Positions 43,019 to 52,118 of a stretch of 64,000 bases of DNA are shown in pieces. The DNA lies in the NCBI RefSeq assembly GCF_026017845.1, contig NZ_CP100416.1, positions 8,862,364-8,926,363 on the forward strand, written 5' to 3'. Within the stretch, counting starts at the first letter, position 1, and every line of letters begins with the position of its first letter. The position numbers and the translations under genes were made by a program. Below the pieces are notes generated by a model that was given only the letters and a program-made list of their open reading frames with translations, was not told where the DNA came from and ran no database searches. Origin of the DNA: Amycolatopsis mediterranei. Lineage in GTDB: Bacteria > Actinomycetota > Actinomycetes > Mycobacteriales > Pseudonocardiaceae.

Positions 43019-43071
43019 GCAGTGAATGACTCATTCCTGGCGTCTGACGACAGGAATGAGTCATTCACTGC
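43019..43071. repeat. GAATGACTCATTC hairpin repeat, copy 2
   Basis: Perfect 21-base arms (43019-43039 and 43051-43071), with further CGTC/GACG pairing inside. The arms are nearly identical to copy 1 at 40826. It sits between the convergent protease and prmC genes and could end transcription in both directions. Confidence 0.9.
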
Positions 43072-43118
43072 GCGCGGCGCGCCCGGCACTGCGTGCGGCG
43101 CCCCCGCGCGAGGCCGGA

Positions 43119-43985
43119 TCAGCCCAATCGGCGAGCGGTGACGAACCGGGCGCGGCCCGTCAGATCCGTGTGGCCCTCCACCCCGGTCAGCACCCGGCGC
43201 GCCCGGACCAGGGCCGGGACCGCCGAACCGTGCGTGTCGTCGTGCTCGATCGCCAGGCCGCCGCCCGGGCGCAGCAGCCTCGCGCCCGCCGCGATCGCGT
43301 GGCGGATCACCGCCAGGCCGCTCTCCTCCGCGAACACCGCGCGCGGTGGGTCGTGCTCCGCGACCTCCGGGGGCACCGGGGTGCCCTCCGGGACGTAGGG
43401 CGGGTTGCACAACACCAGGTCGACCAGGCCGTCGAGCTCGGCGAACATCGTCGGGTCGCCGATGTCGCCCGAATACAACCGGATCGGGGTGTTACCCGCG
43501 TCGGCGTGCACGTCGGCGTTGTGGCGGGCCCAGGCCAGCGCCTGCGGGTCGATGTCCACCGCGTAGACGACCGCGTCCGGGCGCGCGTGGGCCACCGCCA
43601 GCGCCAGCGCGCCCGAGCCCGTGCACAGGTCCACCACCACCGGGAACTCCCGGCCCTGCAGGAACTTGACCCCCCACTCGAGCAGCAGCTCGGTCTCCGG
43701 CCGCGGGACGAACACCCCGGCGCCGACCGCGACGGTGATGTCGCCGAGCGCGGCCCAGCCGGTCAGGTACTGCAGGGGGATGCGCTTGGCGCGCTGCTGG
43801 ACGAGCTGGCCGATGGCCTCGATGACCGGCGGGTCGACCAGCGGCACCATCGGCAGCCGGCCGCGTTCGACCCCGAGCACGTGCGCGGCGATCACCTCGG
43901 CGTCGAACCGCGGCGAGGCCACGCCCGCGCGCTCGAGGATCCGGGTGGCCTCGATGATGGCCAGGCGCAGCGGCTGCCGATTCAC
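43119..43985 (-). CDS. prmC: release factor glutamine methyltransferase PrmC (HemK)
   Basis: A 288-residue SAM-dependent methyltransferase that methylates the glutamine of the GGQ motif in release factors. The N-terminal helical domain is followed by PRPETELLLEW, the SAM motif VVDLCTGSGALALAVA and the catalytic NPPYVP. GTG start at 43985 with AAGGA upstream. It belongs functionally with prfA at 47255, from which it is separated by the plus-strand glycosyltransferase genes. Confidence 0.93.
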   Translation of the reverse strand: MNRQPLRLAIIEATRILERAGVASPRFDAEVIAAHVLGVERGRLPMVPLVDPPVIEAIGQLVQQRAKRIPLQYLTGWAALGDITVAVGAGVFVPRPETELLLEWGVKFLQGREFPVVVDLCTGSGALALAVAHARPDAVVYAVDIDPQALAWARHNADVHADAGNTPIRLYSGDIGDPTMFAELDGLVDLVLCNPPYVPEGTPVPPEVAEHDPPRAVFAEESGLAVIRHAIAAGARLLRPGGGLAIEHDDTHGSAVPALVRARRVLTGVEGHTDLTGRARFVTARRLG

Positions 43986-44503
43986 TCGTCGTCCTTCACC
44001 TCGTCGAGCCTGGCACACCAGGCGGAACTCCCCCGTGAGGACACGCGCCGGTCCCACCCGACCAGCGTATCGAGGCGCCCGGGCCAGTACCCCGCCAGCG
44101 CCGTCCGGCACCCCGATCCGGTCGTCCGTCGCGGCCCGGCAGCCGGACCTCGGCCCCGGCCGCCTCGCGGAGCCGGCGCTGCTCGCCGACGACCTCGGCC
44201 ACCGCGCCGCCGGGCCACCCTCGACCTGCTCGCCGAGCTGTTCCGCACCGGCCGCGGGTCCTTCACTCCCCCCGGCCGGCGGGCCGGTGCCGGTCATCGC
44301 CGGCGGCAACGCGAGGGCGGCGTTGCGGCGCGTCCCCCGGGATCGCAGAGCGCCGGCCGGCCCGGCCGCGACGGTGGGCTGACCCGGGTCCCGGGATCGC
44401 GCCAGGCCGGATCTTCTAGGATGCAGGGCACCGGGTCGGGGATTCGCCTGCTCCACGGCGCCGCTCGGACCTTTCCGCACCGAAACTCCCGGGGAGCCCC
44501 GCA
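43986..44503. other. 518-bp intergenic region, possible gene remnant
   Basis: Very GC-rich (for example 44110-44360). Short reading frames exist, such as the minus-strand frame ending at 43982 with GYWPGRLDTLVGWDRRVS at its end, which looks protein-like, but no start, ribosome site or family match supports an intact gene. The segment could be a decayed gene next to the inserted glycosyltransferase module. Confidence 0.35.
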
Positions 44504-45508
44504 GTGCCCACAGAGCCGATCACCCGCCGGGTGGCGTTCATCTTCCCGATCTACAACGAGGAAGAGAACATCGACCTGCTGCACCGGACGGTGGACGAGG
44601 TGACCGCCCCCCTCGCCGGGAAGTACGACTTCAGTTTCCTCTACGTCGACGACGGCAGCCGGGACGGCTCGCTGGCCAAGCTCACCGAGCTCAGCGCCCG
44701 CGACCAGCGGGTCACCGTGGTCGAACTGTCCCGCAACTTCGGCCACCAGATGGCCGTCACCGCCGGGCTGGACCTGGTCGACGCCGACGCCGTCGTCATC
44801 ATGGACAGCGACATGCAGGACCCGCCGCGGGTGGCGCTCGAACTGATCGAGAAGTGGGAAGAGGGCTTCGACGTCGTCTACGCGCAGCGGCGCTCGCGGC
44901 AGGACTCGGCGTTCAAGAAGCTCACCGCCGGCGGGTTCTACTGGTTCCTGCGGAAGATGGCCGCGGTCGACATCCCGAAGAACACCGGCGACTTCCGGCT
45001 GATCGACCGCAAGGTGGTCGACGAGCTGCGCAAGTACCGCGAGCGCGACCGCTTCCTGCGCGGGCTGGTCAGCTACATCGGCTTCAAGCAGACGGCCGTG
45101 CTGTTCGACCGCGACAAGCGGCACGCCGGCGTCACGGGCTACCCGCTGCGCAAGATGCTGCGCTTCGCCGCCGACGGCATCCTCGGCTTCTCGGTGACGC
45201 CGCTGCGGATGATCACGCGCATGGGGTACCTGATCTCGTTCCTGAGCTTCGTCGGGATCCTCTACGTCGGCGGCGTCAAGCTGTTCGCCCCGCAGACCGC
45301 GGTGCCCGGCTGGGCCTTCCTCGGGATCGCGATGTTCTTCCTCGGCGGCATCCAGATCATCATGCTCGGCGTGCTCGGCAGCTACATCGGCCGCACGTAC
45401 TCCCAGGTGCAGAACCGGCCGCTCTACGGCGTCGCGTCGGTGCGCACCGGCCCGGGGACGCCGGTCGAGGCCCGCGAGGGCGCCGACGCGGGAAGAGGCG
45501 CACGGTGA
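44504..45508 (+). CDS. GT2 polyprenyl-phosphate glycosyltransferase (GtrB/DPM1-like)
   Basis: A 334-residue GT2 enzyme. The catalytic domain has FPIYNEEENIDLL, VDDGSRDGS and the metal DxD in IMDSDMQDPP; two C-terminal helices (YLISFLSFVGILYVGG and FLGIAMFFLGGIQIIMLGVL) anchor it. It should transfer a sugar from a nucleotide donor to undecaprenyl phosphate on the cytoplasmic face. GTG start at 44504. It is coupled by GTGA overlap to a GtrA-like flippase gene. Confidence 0.88.
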   Translation: MPTEPITRRVAFIFPIYNEEENIDLLHRTVDEVTAPLAGKYDFSFLYVDDGSRDGSLAKLTELSARDQRVTVVELSRNFGHQMAVTAGLDLVDADAVVIMDSDMQDPPRVALELIEKWEEGFDVVYAQRRSRQDSAFKKLTAGGFYWFLRKMAAVDIPKNTGDFRLIDRKVVDELRKYRERDRFLRGLVSYIGFKQTAVLFDRDKRHAGVTGYPLRKMLRFAADGILGFSVTPLRMITRMGYLISFLSFVGILYVGGVKLFAPQTAVPGWAFLGIAMFFLGGIQIIMLGVLGSYIGRTYSQVQNRPLYGVASVRTGPGTPVEAREGADAGRGAR

Positions 45509-45936
45509 AGCTGATCTCGGCGACCCAGCTGCGCTTCGGGCTGGTCGGCGTGGGCAACACCCTCGTCGACGCCCTCGGCTACGCGCTGCTGGTGACGCTG
45601 GGCGTCCCGCTGTTCGTGGCGAACTTCATCTCGACGACCACGGGCATGCTGCTCAGCTTCACCCTGAACCGGAACTTCACCTTCCGCGCCAAGGACGGCG
45701 ACGTCCGCCGCCAGGCGCTGCTGTTCTTCGCCGTCACCGCGTTCGGGCTGTGGGTGGTGCAGGCGGCGATCATCTTCGCCGTCACCGCGGCGTTCCCCGG
45801 CGTGAACCTGCTGCTCCCGAAGTTCGCCGGGATCGCGGTCGGCCTGGTCTGGAACTACGTGCTCTACAACAAGGTCGTCTTCCGGCAGCGGCCCGCGGCG
45901 GCCGAGCCGCCGGTCGCGGAGGTCACGCATGACTAG
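45505..45936 (+). CDS. GtrA-like membrane protein
   Basis: A 143-residue GtrA family protein with four helices (FGLVGVGNTLVDALGYALLV, then LLSFTLNRNFTFRA and LVWNYVLYNKVVF). GtrA proteins are thought to flip polyprenyl-linked sugars across the membrane, the step between the GT2 enzyme before it and the GT-C enzyme after it. Confidence 0.87.
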   Translation: MKLISATQLRFGLVGVGNTLVDALGYALLVTLGVPLFVANFISTTTGMLLSFTLNRNFTFRAKDGDVRRQALLFFAVTAFGLWVVQAAIIFAVTAAFPGVNLLLPKFAGIAVGLVWNYVLYNKVVFRQRPAAAEPPVAEVTHD

Positions 45937-47197
45937 GACGGCCGAGCCGTCCCTGACCACCGATCAGGTCGAGCCGGAACGCGCGGAGACGGCCCCGGCC
46001 GGTCGCCGGGCCGCCTGGGTGCACGGCGACTACGCCCGCGTCTTCGCCGTGGTGCTGGCCTGGAACGTGGTGCTGATCGCCGTCGCGTACCTGTTCGCGC
46101 CGTCCAGCCCGGTCGACGAGGGCATCCCGAAGACGGGCATCGGCTCGACGATGAGCCTCCTGGCGCACACCTACCGCTGGGACGCCGGCAACTACGGCGA
46201 AATCGCCGTGCACGCCTACACCGGCAGCTACGCCCCGACGCGGGCGTTCTACCCGGTGTTCCCGGTCCTGGTCTGGCTGGTCCAGACGGTCAGCTTCGGC
46301 ACGCTCGGCCTGCTCGCCGCCGGCTTCCTGGTCAACCTGGTGGCCACCTGGCTGGCCGCGGTGGCGCTGCTGAAGATCGGGCGCCACTTCTTCGACGGCG
46401 AGCGGGCCCCGTGGCTGGTCGTCGCGGCGTTCCTCACCGCACCCGCCGCGTTCTTCCTGCACTCGTTCTACAGCGAGGCGGTGTTCTGCGCGCTGGGCTT
46501 CTGGGCCTACCTGTTCGCGCTGCGCCGCCAATGGCTCTGGATGGGACTGACGCTCATCCCGCTGACGGCCTCCCGCATCACGGCGGCGGTGTTCGTCGGC
46601 CTGTGCTTCCTGGAGTTCTGGCGGTCGAAGGACTGGAAGCTGCGCGGCCTGCTGTCGCCGAACCTGCTGTGGTTCCCGGCGGCGTTCCTCGGTCTCGGCG
46701 GCGTGCTGGTCGCCATGAAGATCCAGACCGGGGACTTCTTCGCCAGCTTCAACGCGCTCAAGGGCGTGCGGGAGTGGTCGTACCACCAGTTCAACCCGAA
46801 CATCCTCGGCACGCTCTGGCGCGAAGCCAAGATCACCGGTCACGCGCTGCTCGGGGACACCCCGATGGACGCGTGGACGCTGATGAGCCACGTGCTGCCG
46901 ATGATCGGCCTGGCACTGCTGTTCGCGTCCTCGGTGTACGTCCTGGTGGCGCTGCGCGCGAAGGGTGTCCCGCTGGCGTTGTTCGGGTTCGCGTCGATCG
47001 TGATGCTGACGATGAACAACAACGTGGTGTCGGTCCACCGCTACCTGCTGCCGTGCCTGGTGATGTACGTGGCACTGGTCCTGTTCGGCGAGCGCCGCCC
47101 GAAGCTGCGTGGCGCGGTGCACGTGGTCCTGTACGCGAACGCGCTGGTCTGCGGAATGATCTACCTGCGCTTCATCACCGGTTTCTGGTCCGGCTGA
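45929..47197 (+). CDS. GT-C family membrane glycosyltransferase (PIG-V-like)
   Basis: A 422-residue integral membrane protein with about nine to ten helices. The first outside loop has RWDAGNYGEIAVHAYTGSY, the RWDxxxY pattern of PIG-V type mannosyltransferases, and FFLHSFYSEAVFCALGFWA follows. It would use the lipid-linked sugar made by the neighbouring GT2 protein to glycosylate an external glycan or protein. Start overlaps gtrA-like by eight bases. Confidence 0.83.
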   Translation: MTRTAEPSLTTDQVEPERAETAPAGRRAAWVHGDYARVFAVVLAWNVVLIAVAYLFAPSSPVDEGIPKTGIGSTMSLLAHTYRWDAGNYGEIAVHAYTGSYAPTRAFYPVFPVLVWLVQTVSFGTLGLLAAGFLVNLVATWLAAVALLKIGRHFFDGERAPWLVVAAFLTAPAAFFLHSFYSEAVFCALGFWAYLFALRRQWLWMGLTLIPLTASRITAAVFVGLCFLEFWRSKDWKLRGLLSPNLLWFPAAFLGLGGVLVAMKIQTGDFFASFNALKGVREWSYHQFNPNILGTLWREAKITGHALLGDTPMDAWTLMSHVLPMIGLALLFASSVYVLVALRAKGVPLALFGFASIVMLTMNNNVVSVHRYLLPCLVMYVALVLFGERRPKLRGAVHVVLYANALVCGMIYLRFITGFWSG

Positions 47198-47211
47198 GCG
47201 CTCCGGGCCCA

Positions 47212-47238
47212 CCAGCAGGCGCACGTCCGGCCTGCTGG
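47212..47238. terminator. bidirectional terminator candidate between GT-C gene and prfA
   Basis: CCAGCAGGC (47212-47220) and GCCTGCTGG (47230-47238) form a perfect nine-base stem with a nine-base loop in the 57-base gap between two convergent genes. No strong T-run on either side. Confidence 0.55.
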
Positions 47239-47254
47239 CGCCCCCCGGCCGCCG

Positions 47255-48334
47255 TCAGCCCGACTGAGCCGCCAGGCGCTCTTCGCGGTCCGCGGTCGCC
47301 AGTGCGTCCAGCACGCCGTCCAGGTCGCCGTCCAGGACCTGGTCGAGGTTGTACGCCTTGTAGTTCACCCGGTGGTCGGAAATCCGGTTCTCCGGGAAGT
47401 TGTACGTCCGCACGCGCTCCGAGCGGTCCACCGTGCGGACTTGCGAACGGCGGGCGTCGGACGCCTTCGCCGCCGCCTCCTCCTCCGCGACCGCCTGCAG
47501 GCGGGCCTGGAGCACCTGCAGCGCCCGGGCACGGTTCTGGATCTGGGACTTCTCGTTCTGGCAGGACACCACGATGCCGGTCGGCAGGTGGGTGATCCGG
47601 ACCGCCGAGTCGGTCGTGTTGACGCTCTGGCCGCCCGGGCCCGACGACCGGAACACGTCGATGCGCAGGTCGTTCGGGTCGATCTCGACCTCGACCTCTT
47701 CCGGCTCCGGGTAGATCAGCACGCCGGACGCCGACGTGTGGATGCGGCCCTGCGACTCGGTCGCCGGCACGCGCTGGACGCGGTGGACACCGCCCTCGAA
47801 CTTCAGGCGGGACCACACCCCGTCCACGGCGGCCGCCTTGCTCTTGATCGACAGCGTCACGTCCTTGAAGCCGCCCAGGTCGGAGTCCACCGAGTCGAGG
47901 ACCTCGGCCTTCCAGCCGTGGCGCTCGGCGTAGCGCAGGTACATGCGCAGGAGGTCGCCGGCGAACAGGGCCGACTCCTCGCCGCCCTCGCCGGACTTGA
48001 TCTCCATCACGACGTCGGAGCCGTCGTACGGGTCGCGCGGGAGCAGCAGCTCGGTGAGCCTCGACTCGAGATCGGGGATCCGCGCGGCCAGCTCTTCGGC
48101 CTCGGCCGCGAACTCCGCGTCCTCCGAAGCCATCTCCCGCGCGGCCGCGAGGTCGTCGCGGACGGTGTCCAGGTCGTGGACGGCCCGCACCACCGGCGTC
48201 AGCTCGGCGTAGCGGCGGCCGAGCTTGCGGGCGCGCGCCTGGTCGGCGTGCACGGCGGGGTCCGCGAGCTGCGTCTCCAGCTCCGCGTGCTCAGCGAGCA
48301 GCCCCTTGAGCGAGCTCGAATCCACCTCTGCCAC
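47255..48334 (-). CDS. prfA: peptide chain release factor 1
   Basis: A 359-residue class I release factor that recognises UAA and UAG. The codon-reading tripeptide PAT is in RVPATESQGRIHTS and the peptidyl-transferase motif GGQ in SSGPGGQSVNTTDSAVR. ATG at 48334. The glutamine in GGQ is the predicted substrate of PrmC. Confidence 0.97.
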   Translation of the reverse strand: MAEVDSSSLKGLLAEHAELETQLADPAVHADQARARKLGRRYAELTPVVRAVHDLDTVRDDLAAAREMASEDAEFAAEAEELAARIPDLESRLTELLLPRDPYDGSDVVMEIKSGEGGEESALFAGDLLRMYLRYAERHGWKAEVLDSVDSDLGGFKDVTLSIKSKAAAVDGVWSRLKFEGGVHRVQRVPATESQGRIHTSASGVLIYPEPEEVEVEIDPNDLRIDVFRSSGPGGQSVNTTDSAVRITHLPTGIVVSCQNEKSQIQNRARALQVLQARLQAVAEEEAAAKASDARRSQVRTVDRSERVRTYNFPENRISDHRVNYKAYNLDQVLDGDLDGVLDALATADREERLAAQSG

Positions 48335-48365
48335 CTCTCAGCCCGAAAAAACCAAAGACAAGAAA

Positions 48366-48397
48366 CGGCGCCCACCCGGAAGTCCGGGTGGGCGCCG
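48366..48397 (-). terminator. intrinsic terminator after rpmE
   Basis: A 15-base perfect stem (48366-48380 with 48383-48397) of the type CGGCGCCCACCC, followed on the minus strand by T-rich TTTCTTGTCTTT. It lies 10 bases beyond the rpmE stop and separates rpmE from prfA. Confidence 0.85.
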
Positions 48398-48406
48398 TGG
48401 AAAAAG

Positions 48407-48637
48407 CTACTTGGCGTCGGCGTCCTTCTTCTGCCGCTTGCCGTAGCGAGCCTCGAAGCGCGCGACCCGGCCACCGGTGTCCATGATCTTCTGCTTGCCC
48501 GTGTAGAACGGGTGGCAGTTGGAGCAGATCTCGACGTGGATGCTGCCGTTGGTCTTGGTGCTGCGCGTGGTGAAGCTGTTGCCGCAGTCGCAGTTCACTT
48601 CGGTGACTACGTACTCGGGGTGAATACCGCTCTTCAT
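48407..48637 (-). CDS. rpmE: 50S ribosomal protein L31 (zinc form)
   Basis: A 76-residue L31 with the zinc ribbon cysteines intact (NCDCGNSF and EICSNCHPFYTGKQK). It is the cysteine-containing form, which serves as a zinc store and is replaced by a zinc-free paralogue under zinc starvation in many actinobacteria. ATG at 48637; an AGAGAGGACAC stretch precedes it. Confidence 0.96.
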   Translation of the reverse strand: MKSGIHPEYVVTEVNCDCGNSFTTRSTKTNGSIHVEICSNCHPFYTGKQKIMDTGGRVARFEARYGKRQKKDADAK

Positions 48638-48819
48638 GGTGTCCTCTCTCGTTGGCTCCGGGTCCCCAGTCGTTCCACGGGGTGAACCGGCGCCGGACTT
48701 CAGCGGGTAATTCTGCCAGACGAGCTGACGAGTACTGGAACGTACCCCGCTGACCAGCTATTCCCGGCGCGGAAGGGCCTCCCCGGGCACCCCGGGAAGA
48801 CCCTTCCGCAGGCCAGGAC

Positions 48820-50823
48820 TCAGTCGTCTTCGCCGCCACCGAGGGCGGTCTTCGAGACCTGCATGAGGAACTCGACGTTGGTCTTGGTCTTGCGCAGCCG
48901 CGAGATCAGCAGGTCGATGGCCTGCTGCGAGTCGAGCGCGTGCAGCACCCGGCTCAGCTTCACGGTCACGGCCAGCTCGTCCGGGTTCAGCAGCAGCTCG
49001 TCCTTGCGGGTACCGGACGGGTTGACGTCGACGGCCGGGAACACCCGGCGCTCGGCGATCTTCCGGTCGAGCTTGAGCTCCGCGTTACCGGTGCCCTTGA
49101 ACTCCTCGAAGATGACCGTGTCCATCGTCGAGCCGGTTTCCACCATCGCCGTGGCGAAGATGGTCAGCGAGCCGCCGTTCTCGATGTTGCGCGCCGCGCC
49201 GAGGAACCGCTTCGGCGGGTAGAGCGCGGTCGAGTCGACACCACCGGACAGGATCCGGCCGGACGCCGGAGCCGCCAGGTTGTAGGCCCGGCCCAGTCGG
49301 GTGATCGAGTCGAGCAGCACGACGACGTCGTGGCCCATCTCGACCAGGCGCTTGGCCCGCTCGATGGACAGCTCCGCGACCGAGGTGTGGTCGGCCGGCG
49401 GCCGGTCGAAGGTCGAGGCGATGACCTCGCCCTTCACCGAGCGCTGCATGTCGGTGACCTCTTCCGGACGCTCGTCGACCAGGACGACCATCAGGTGGCA
49501 CTCGGGGTTGTTCGTGGAGATCGCGTTCGCGATGTCCTGCATGATCGTGGTCTTGCCGGCCTTCGGCGGCGAGACGATCAGGGCGCGCTGCCCCTTGCCG
49601 ACCGGCATGATCAGGTCGATCACGCGGGTGGTGAGCTTGTGCGACTCGGTCTCGAGGCGCAGCCGCTCGTTCGGGTACAGCGGGGTCAGCTTGGTGAAGT
49701 CCGGACGGCGCTTGGCCTCGTCGGGCTCCAGGCCGTTGATCGAGTCGACGCGCACCAGCGGGTTGAACTTCTGCCGCTGCTGCTCGCCGTCACGCGGCTG
49801 GCGCACGACACCGGTGATGGCGTCACCGCGGCGCAGGCCGTACTTGCGGACCAGCGACAGCGAGACGTACACGTCGTTCGGGCCGGCGAGGTAGCCGGAG
49901 GTCCGCACGAACGCGTAGTTGTCGAGCACGTCCAGGATGCCCGCCACGGGCAGCAGGACGTCGTCGTCGCGGATCTCGGTGTCCGGCGAACCGCCCTCGC
50001 GCTGGCCGCCACCGCTGCCCCGGCGACGACGGTCGCGGAAGCGACGGCCGCGACGGCCGCCTTCCTCGTCGTCGTCCGGCTGCTGGTTGCGGTTGTCCTG
50101 CCCGCCGCGGTTGCCGTCCTGCTGGTTGTTGCGCTGACGGTTGCCGTCCTGGCGGTTGTCGTTCCGGTTGTCGCCGCGGTTGCCACCGCCCTGGCGCTGC
50201 TGGTCGCGGTTGCGGTCGCCCTGCTGGCGGTCGCCGCCCTGACCCTGCTGACGGTCACCCTGACCCTGCTGGCGGTCGCCGCCCTGTTGACGGTCGCCCT
50301 GGCCCTGCTGACGGTCGCCGCCCTGCTGGGTGTCGGGCGATCCGGCGGCCCGGTTGGACCCGCGGCGACGCCGGCTGCGGCCGCCCTCCTCGGACTGGCC
50401 GTCCTGGCCCTGCGGGGTGTCCTGCCGGTCCTGCTGCGGGCGCTCGGCCTGCGGCGGGGCGTCCGACGGCGCGGAGGCGGGCGCCTCGGCCTTCGGCTCC
50501 GGCTTGGTCTCCGCCGGAGCGGCGGGCGCCTCGGCCTTCGCCTTCGGGGCCGCCTTCGGCGGCTCGCCGACGCCGTCCAGCGGCAACGTCTCGGCCGCCG
50601 CACGCGGCTTGCGGGACTTGCCCTGGCGCTCACGGATCGCGGCGATCAGATCGCCCTTGCGCATGCCCGTCGTCTCGCCGACGCCGAGCTCCCCAGCCAG
50701 CGAACGCAGTTCGGCGACGGTCTTTCCGGTCAGCCCGCCGACCGCCCGCTTGGGAGCGGGGGCCGTGCCGTTCGAACCGGCCGTGTCGCTACCCACGTCG
50801 CTCAAAAGATCGGTGTTGCTCAC
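48820..50823 (-). CDS. rho: transcription termination factor Rho with large disordered insertion
   Basis: A 667-residue hexameric helicase. Rho_N (residues about 32-66, TVAELRSLAGELGVGETTG) is followed by an Ala/Pro/Lys stretch and a Gly/Gln/Arg/Asn/Asp low-complexity segment (about 130-275) built from DRQQGQG and NRQDGNR repeats. The RNA-binding cold-shock domain (about 285-360) and the ATPase domain with Walker A SPPKAGKTT (418-426) follow. GTG at 50823 with AGGAAGGA upstream; E. coli Rho has 419 residues. Insertions of this kind occur in other actinobacterial Rho proteins. Confidence 0.96.
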   Translation of the reverse strand: MSNTDLLSDVGSDTAGSNGTAPAPKRAVGGLTGKTVAELRSLAGELGVGETTGMRKGDLIAAIRERQGKSRKPRAAAETLPLDGVGEPPKAAPKAKAEAPAAPAETKPEPKAEAPASAPSDAPPQAERPQQDRQDTPQGQDGQSEEGGRSRRRRGSNRAAGSPDTQQGGDRQQGQGDRQQGGDRQQGQGDRQQGQGGDRQQGDRNRDQQRQGGGNRGDNRNDNRQDGNRQRNNQQDGNRGGQDNRNQQPDDDEEGGRRGRRFRDRRRRGSGGGQREGGSPDTEIRDDDVLLPVAGILDVLDNYAFVRTSGYLAGPNDVYVSLSLVRKYGLRRGDAITGVVRQPRDGEQQRQKFNPLVRVDSINGLEPDEAKRRPDFTKLTPLYPNERLRLETESHKLTTRVIDLIMPVGKGQRALIVSPPKAGKTTIMQDIANAISTNNPECHLMVVLVDERPEEVTDMQRSVKGEVIASTFDRPPADHTSVAELSIERAKRLVEMGHDVVVLLDSITRLGRAYNLAAPASGRILSGGVDSTALYPPKRFLGAARNIENGGSLTIFATAMVETGSTMDTVIFEEFKGTGNAELKLDRKIAERRVFPAVDVNPSGTRKDELLLNPDELAVTVKLSRVLHALDSQQAIDLLISRLRKTKTNVEFLMQVSKTALGGGEDD

Positions 50824-51233
50824 ACATGTCCTTCCTGACCGATCCACGCCTCCAGGCGGATCAGCGGACTGCCGCTCGCTTCTGATCGCGAACCGGCGTA
50901 GTTGCCCCCCGATACGCGAGATGAGCTCTTCGGCCGTGCGGAACACAGCTGGAGCGCCTCCACCACAGGGGTTTGCGTCCTCCATTCGGAGGACACGGAA
51001 TTCGGCACCGCCGAGACCGGAAACCCGCCTGCGTCCCTCCGCGTTACCCCGCGTGCCAGGCGGTGCGGATTCGGCGGATCGACGAAGGATGCGATCCGGG
51101 GGAATCCCCGGGACCGGCATCGGGTGCGGAAACGCACGGTGATCGAACGCCCCCGAGGGTAGACCGCAGCGGTGCCGGGTGCAACAACCACCCCCCGCGT
51201 GGCGGGTGTGGCGGCAGGCACGTGACCCACCCT
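50824..51233 (-). other. 410-bp leader region between thrB and rho
   Basis: No gene is supported. This stretch would contain the rho promoter and a long untranslated leader. Rho genes are often autoregulated through such leaders; no specific stem, riboswitch or upstream peptide could be assigned here. Confidence 0.5.
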
Positions 51234-52118
51234 TTACTGAGCCGCAACCTGCACGCCCGCAAGATCCACGGGCAGCTCGAGAACGTCGAAGTCGTCAACG
51301 CCGACCCCGGGCGGAAGTATTCCCGTGGTGGTCAGCGCCAGCACCGTCGGACCGGCACCGGAAATCGCGGCGGCCACTCCGTGTGCACGGAGCGTCGCCA
51401 CCAGCTCCGTGCTCGCCGGGTACGCGGGGGCGCGGTAGCTCTGGTGCAGGCGGTCCTCGGTGGCCGGGAGCAGGAGCGCCGGCTGCGTCGTCAGCGCGTG
51501 GACGGCGAGCGCGGCGCGGCCGGCGTTGTGCGCGGCGTCGGCGTGCGGCACGGTCGCCGGCAGCAGGCCGCGCGTGGTGGCGGTGGCCGAGCGGACCGAC
51601 GGCACGGCCACGACCGGCCGGATCGAGGTGTGCGGCGTGAGCCGTTCGGCGTGGAAGCGCCCGCCGTCGCACCAGGCCAGGACCAGGCCGCCGAGCAGGC
51701 TGGCCGCGGCGTTGTCGGCGTGGCCTTCGAACCCGGCGGCCAGCTGCAGCGCTTCGAACGCGTCGAGTTCCCGGCCGGCGAGGGCGTACCCGGCGGCCAC
51801 CCCGGACACCACCGCGGCCGCGGACGAGCCGAGGCCGCGCGCGTGCGGGATCGCGTTGAAGCAGCGCAGGTGCAGGCCGGGCGGCTCGACGCCGAGGTGC
51901 GCGCAGGTCGCGTGGATCGCCCGCACGACCAGGTGCGTCTCGTCGGTGGGGACGTCGGCGACGCCACCGGCGCCGGCGTCCGTCACCTCGACCTTGAGCC
52001 CGGCGTCGGTGACCCGCACTTCGACCACGTCGTAGAGGCTCAGCGCCATCCCGAAGGCGTCGAAGCCCGGCCCGAGGTTCGCAGTGGACGCCGGGACGGT
52101 GACCCGGAAGCCGGTCAC
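51234..52118 (-). CDS. thrB: homoserine kinase
   Basis: A 294-residue GHMP kinase converting homoserine to O-phosphohomoserine. Motifs: VPASTANLGPGFDAFGMAL at the N terminus, the ATP loop HARGLGSSAAAVVSGVAAG and the C-terminal AAISGAGPTVLAL. GTG start overlaps the thrC stop by four bases (GTGA). Confidence 0.95.
   Translation of the reverse strand: MTGFRVTVPASTANLGPGFDAFGMALSLYDVVEVRVTDAGLKVEVTDAGAGGVADVPTDETHLVVRAIHATCAHLGVEPPGLHLRCFNAIPHARGLGSSAAAVVSGVAAGYALAGRELDAFEALQLAAGFEGHADNAAASLLGGLVLAWCDGGRFHAERLTPHTSIRPVVAVPSVRSATATTRGLLPATVPHADAAHNAGRAALAVHALTTQPALLLPATEDRLHQSYRAPAYPASTELVATLRAHGVAAAISGAGPTVLALTTTGILPPGVGVDDFDVLELPVDLAGVQVAAQ

Noticed and set aside
43982..44266. 94-residue minus-strand frame upstream of prmC
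   Set aside because: The end looks protein-like but the start is Arg/Pro-rich, lacks a ribosome site and overlaps the prmC start; kept only as a possible remnant.
50100..50345. Dense short repeats that could suggest a CRISPR array or minisatellite
   Set aside because: They are in frame inside rho and encode DRQQGQG/NRQDGNR repeats; no regular spacer structure.
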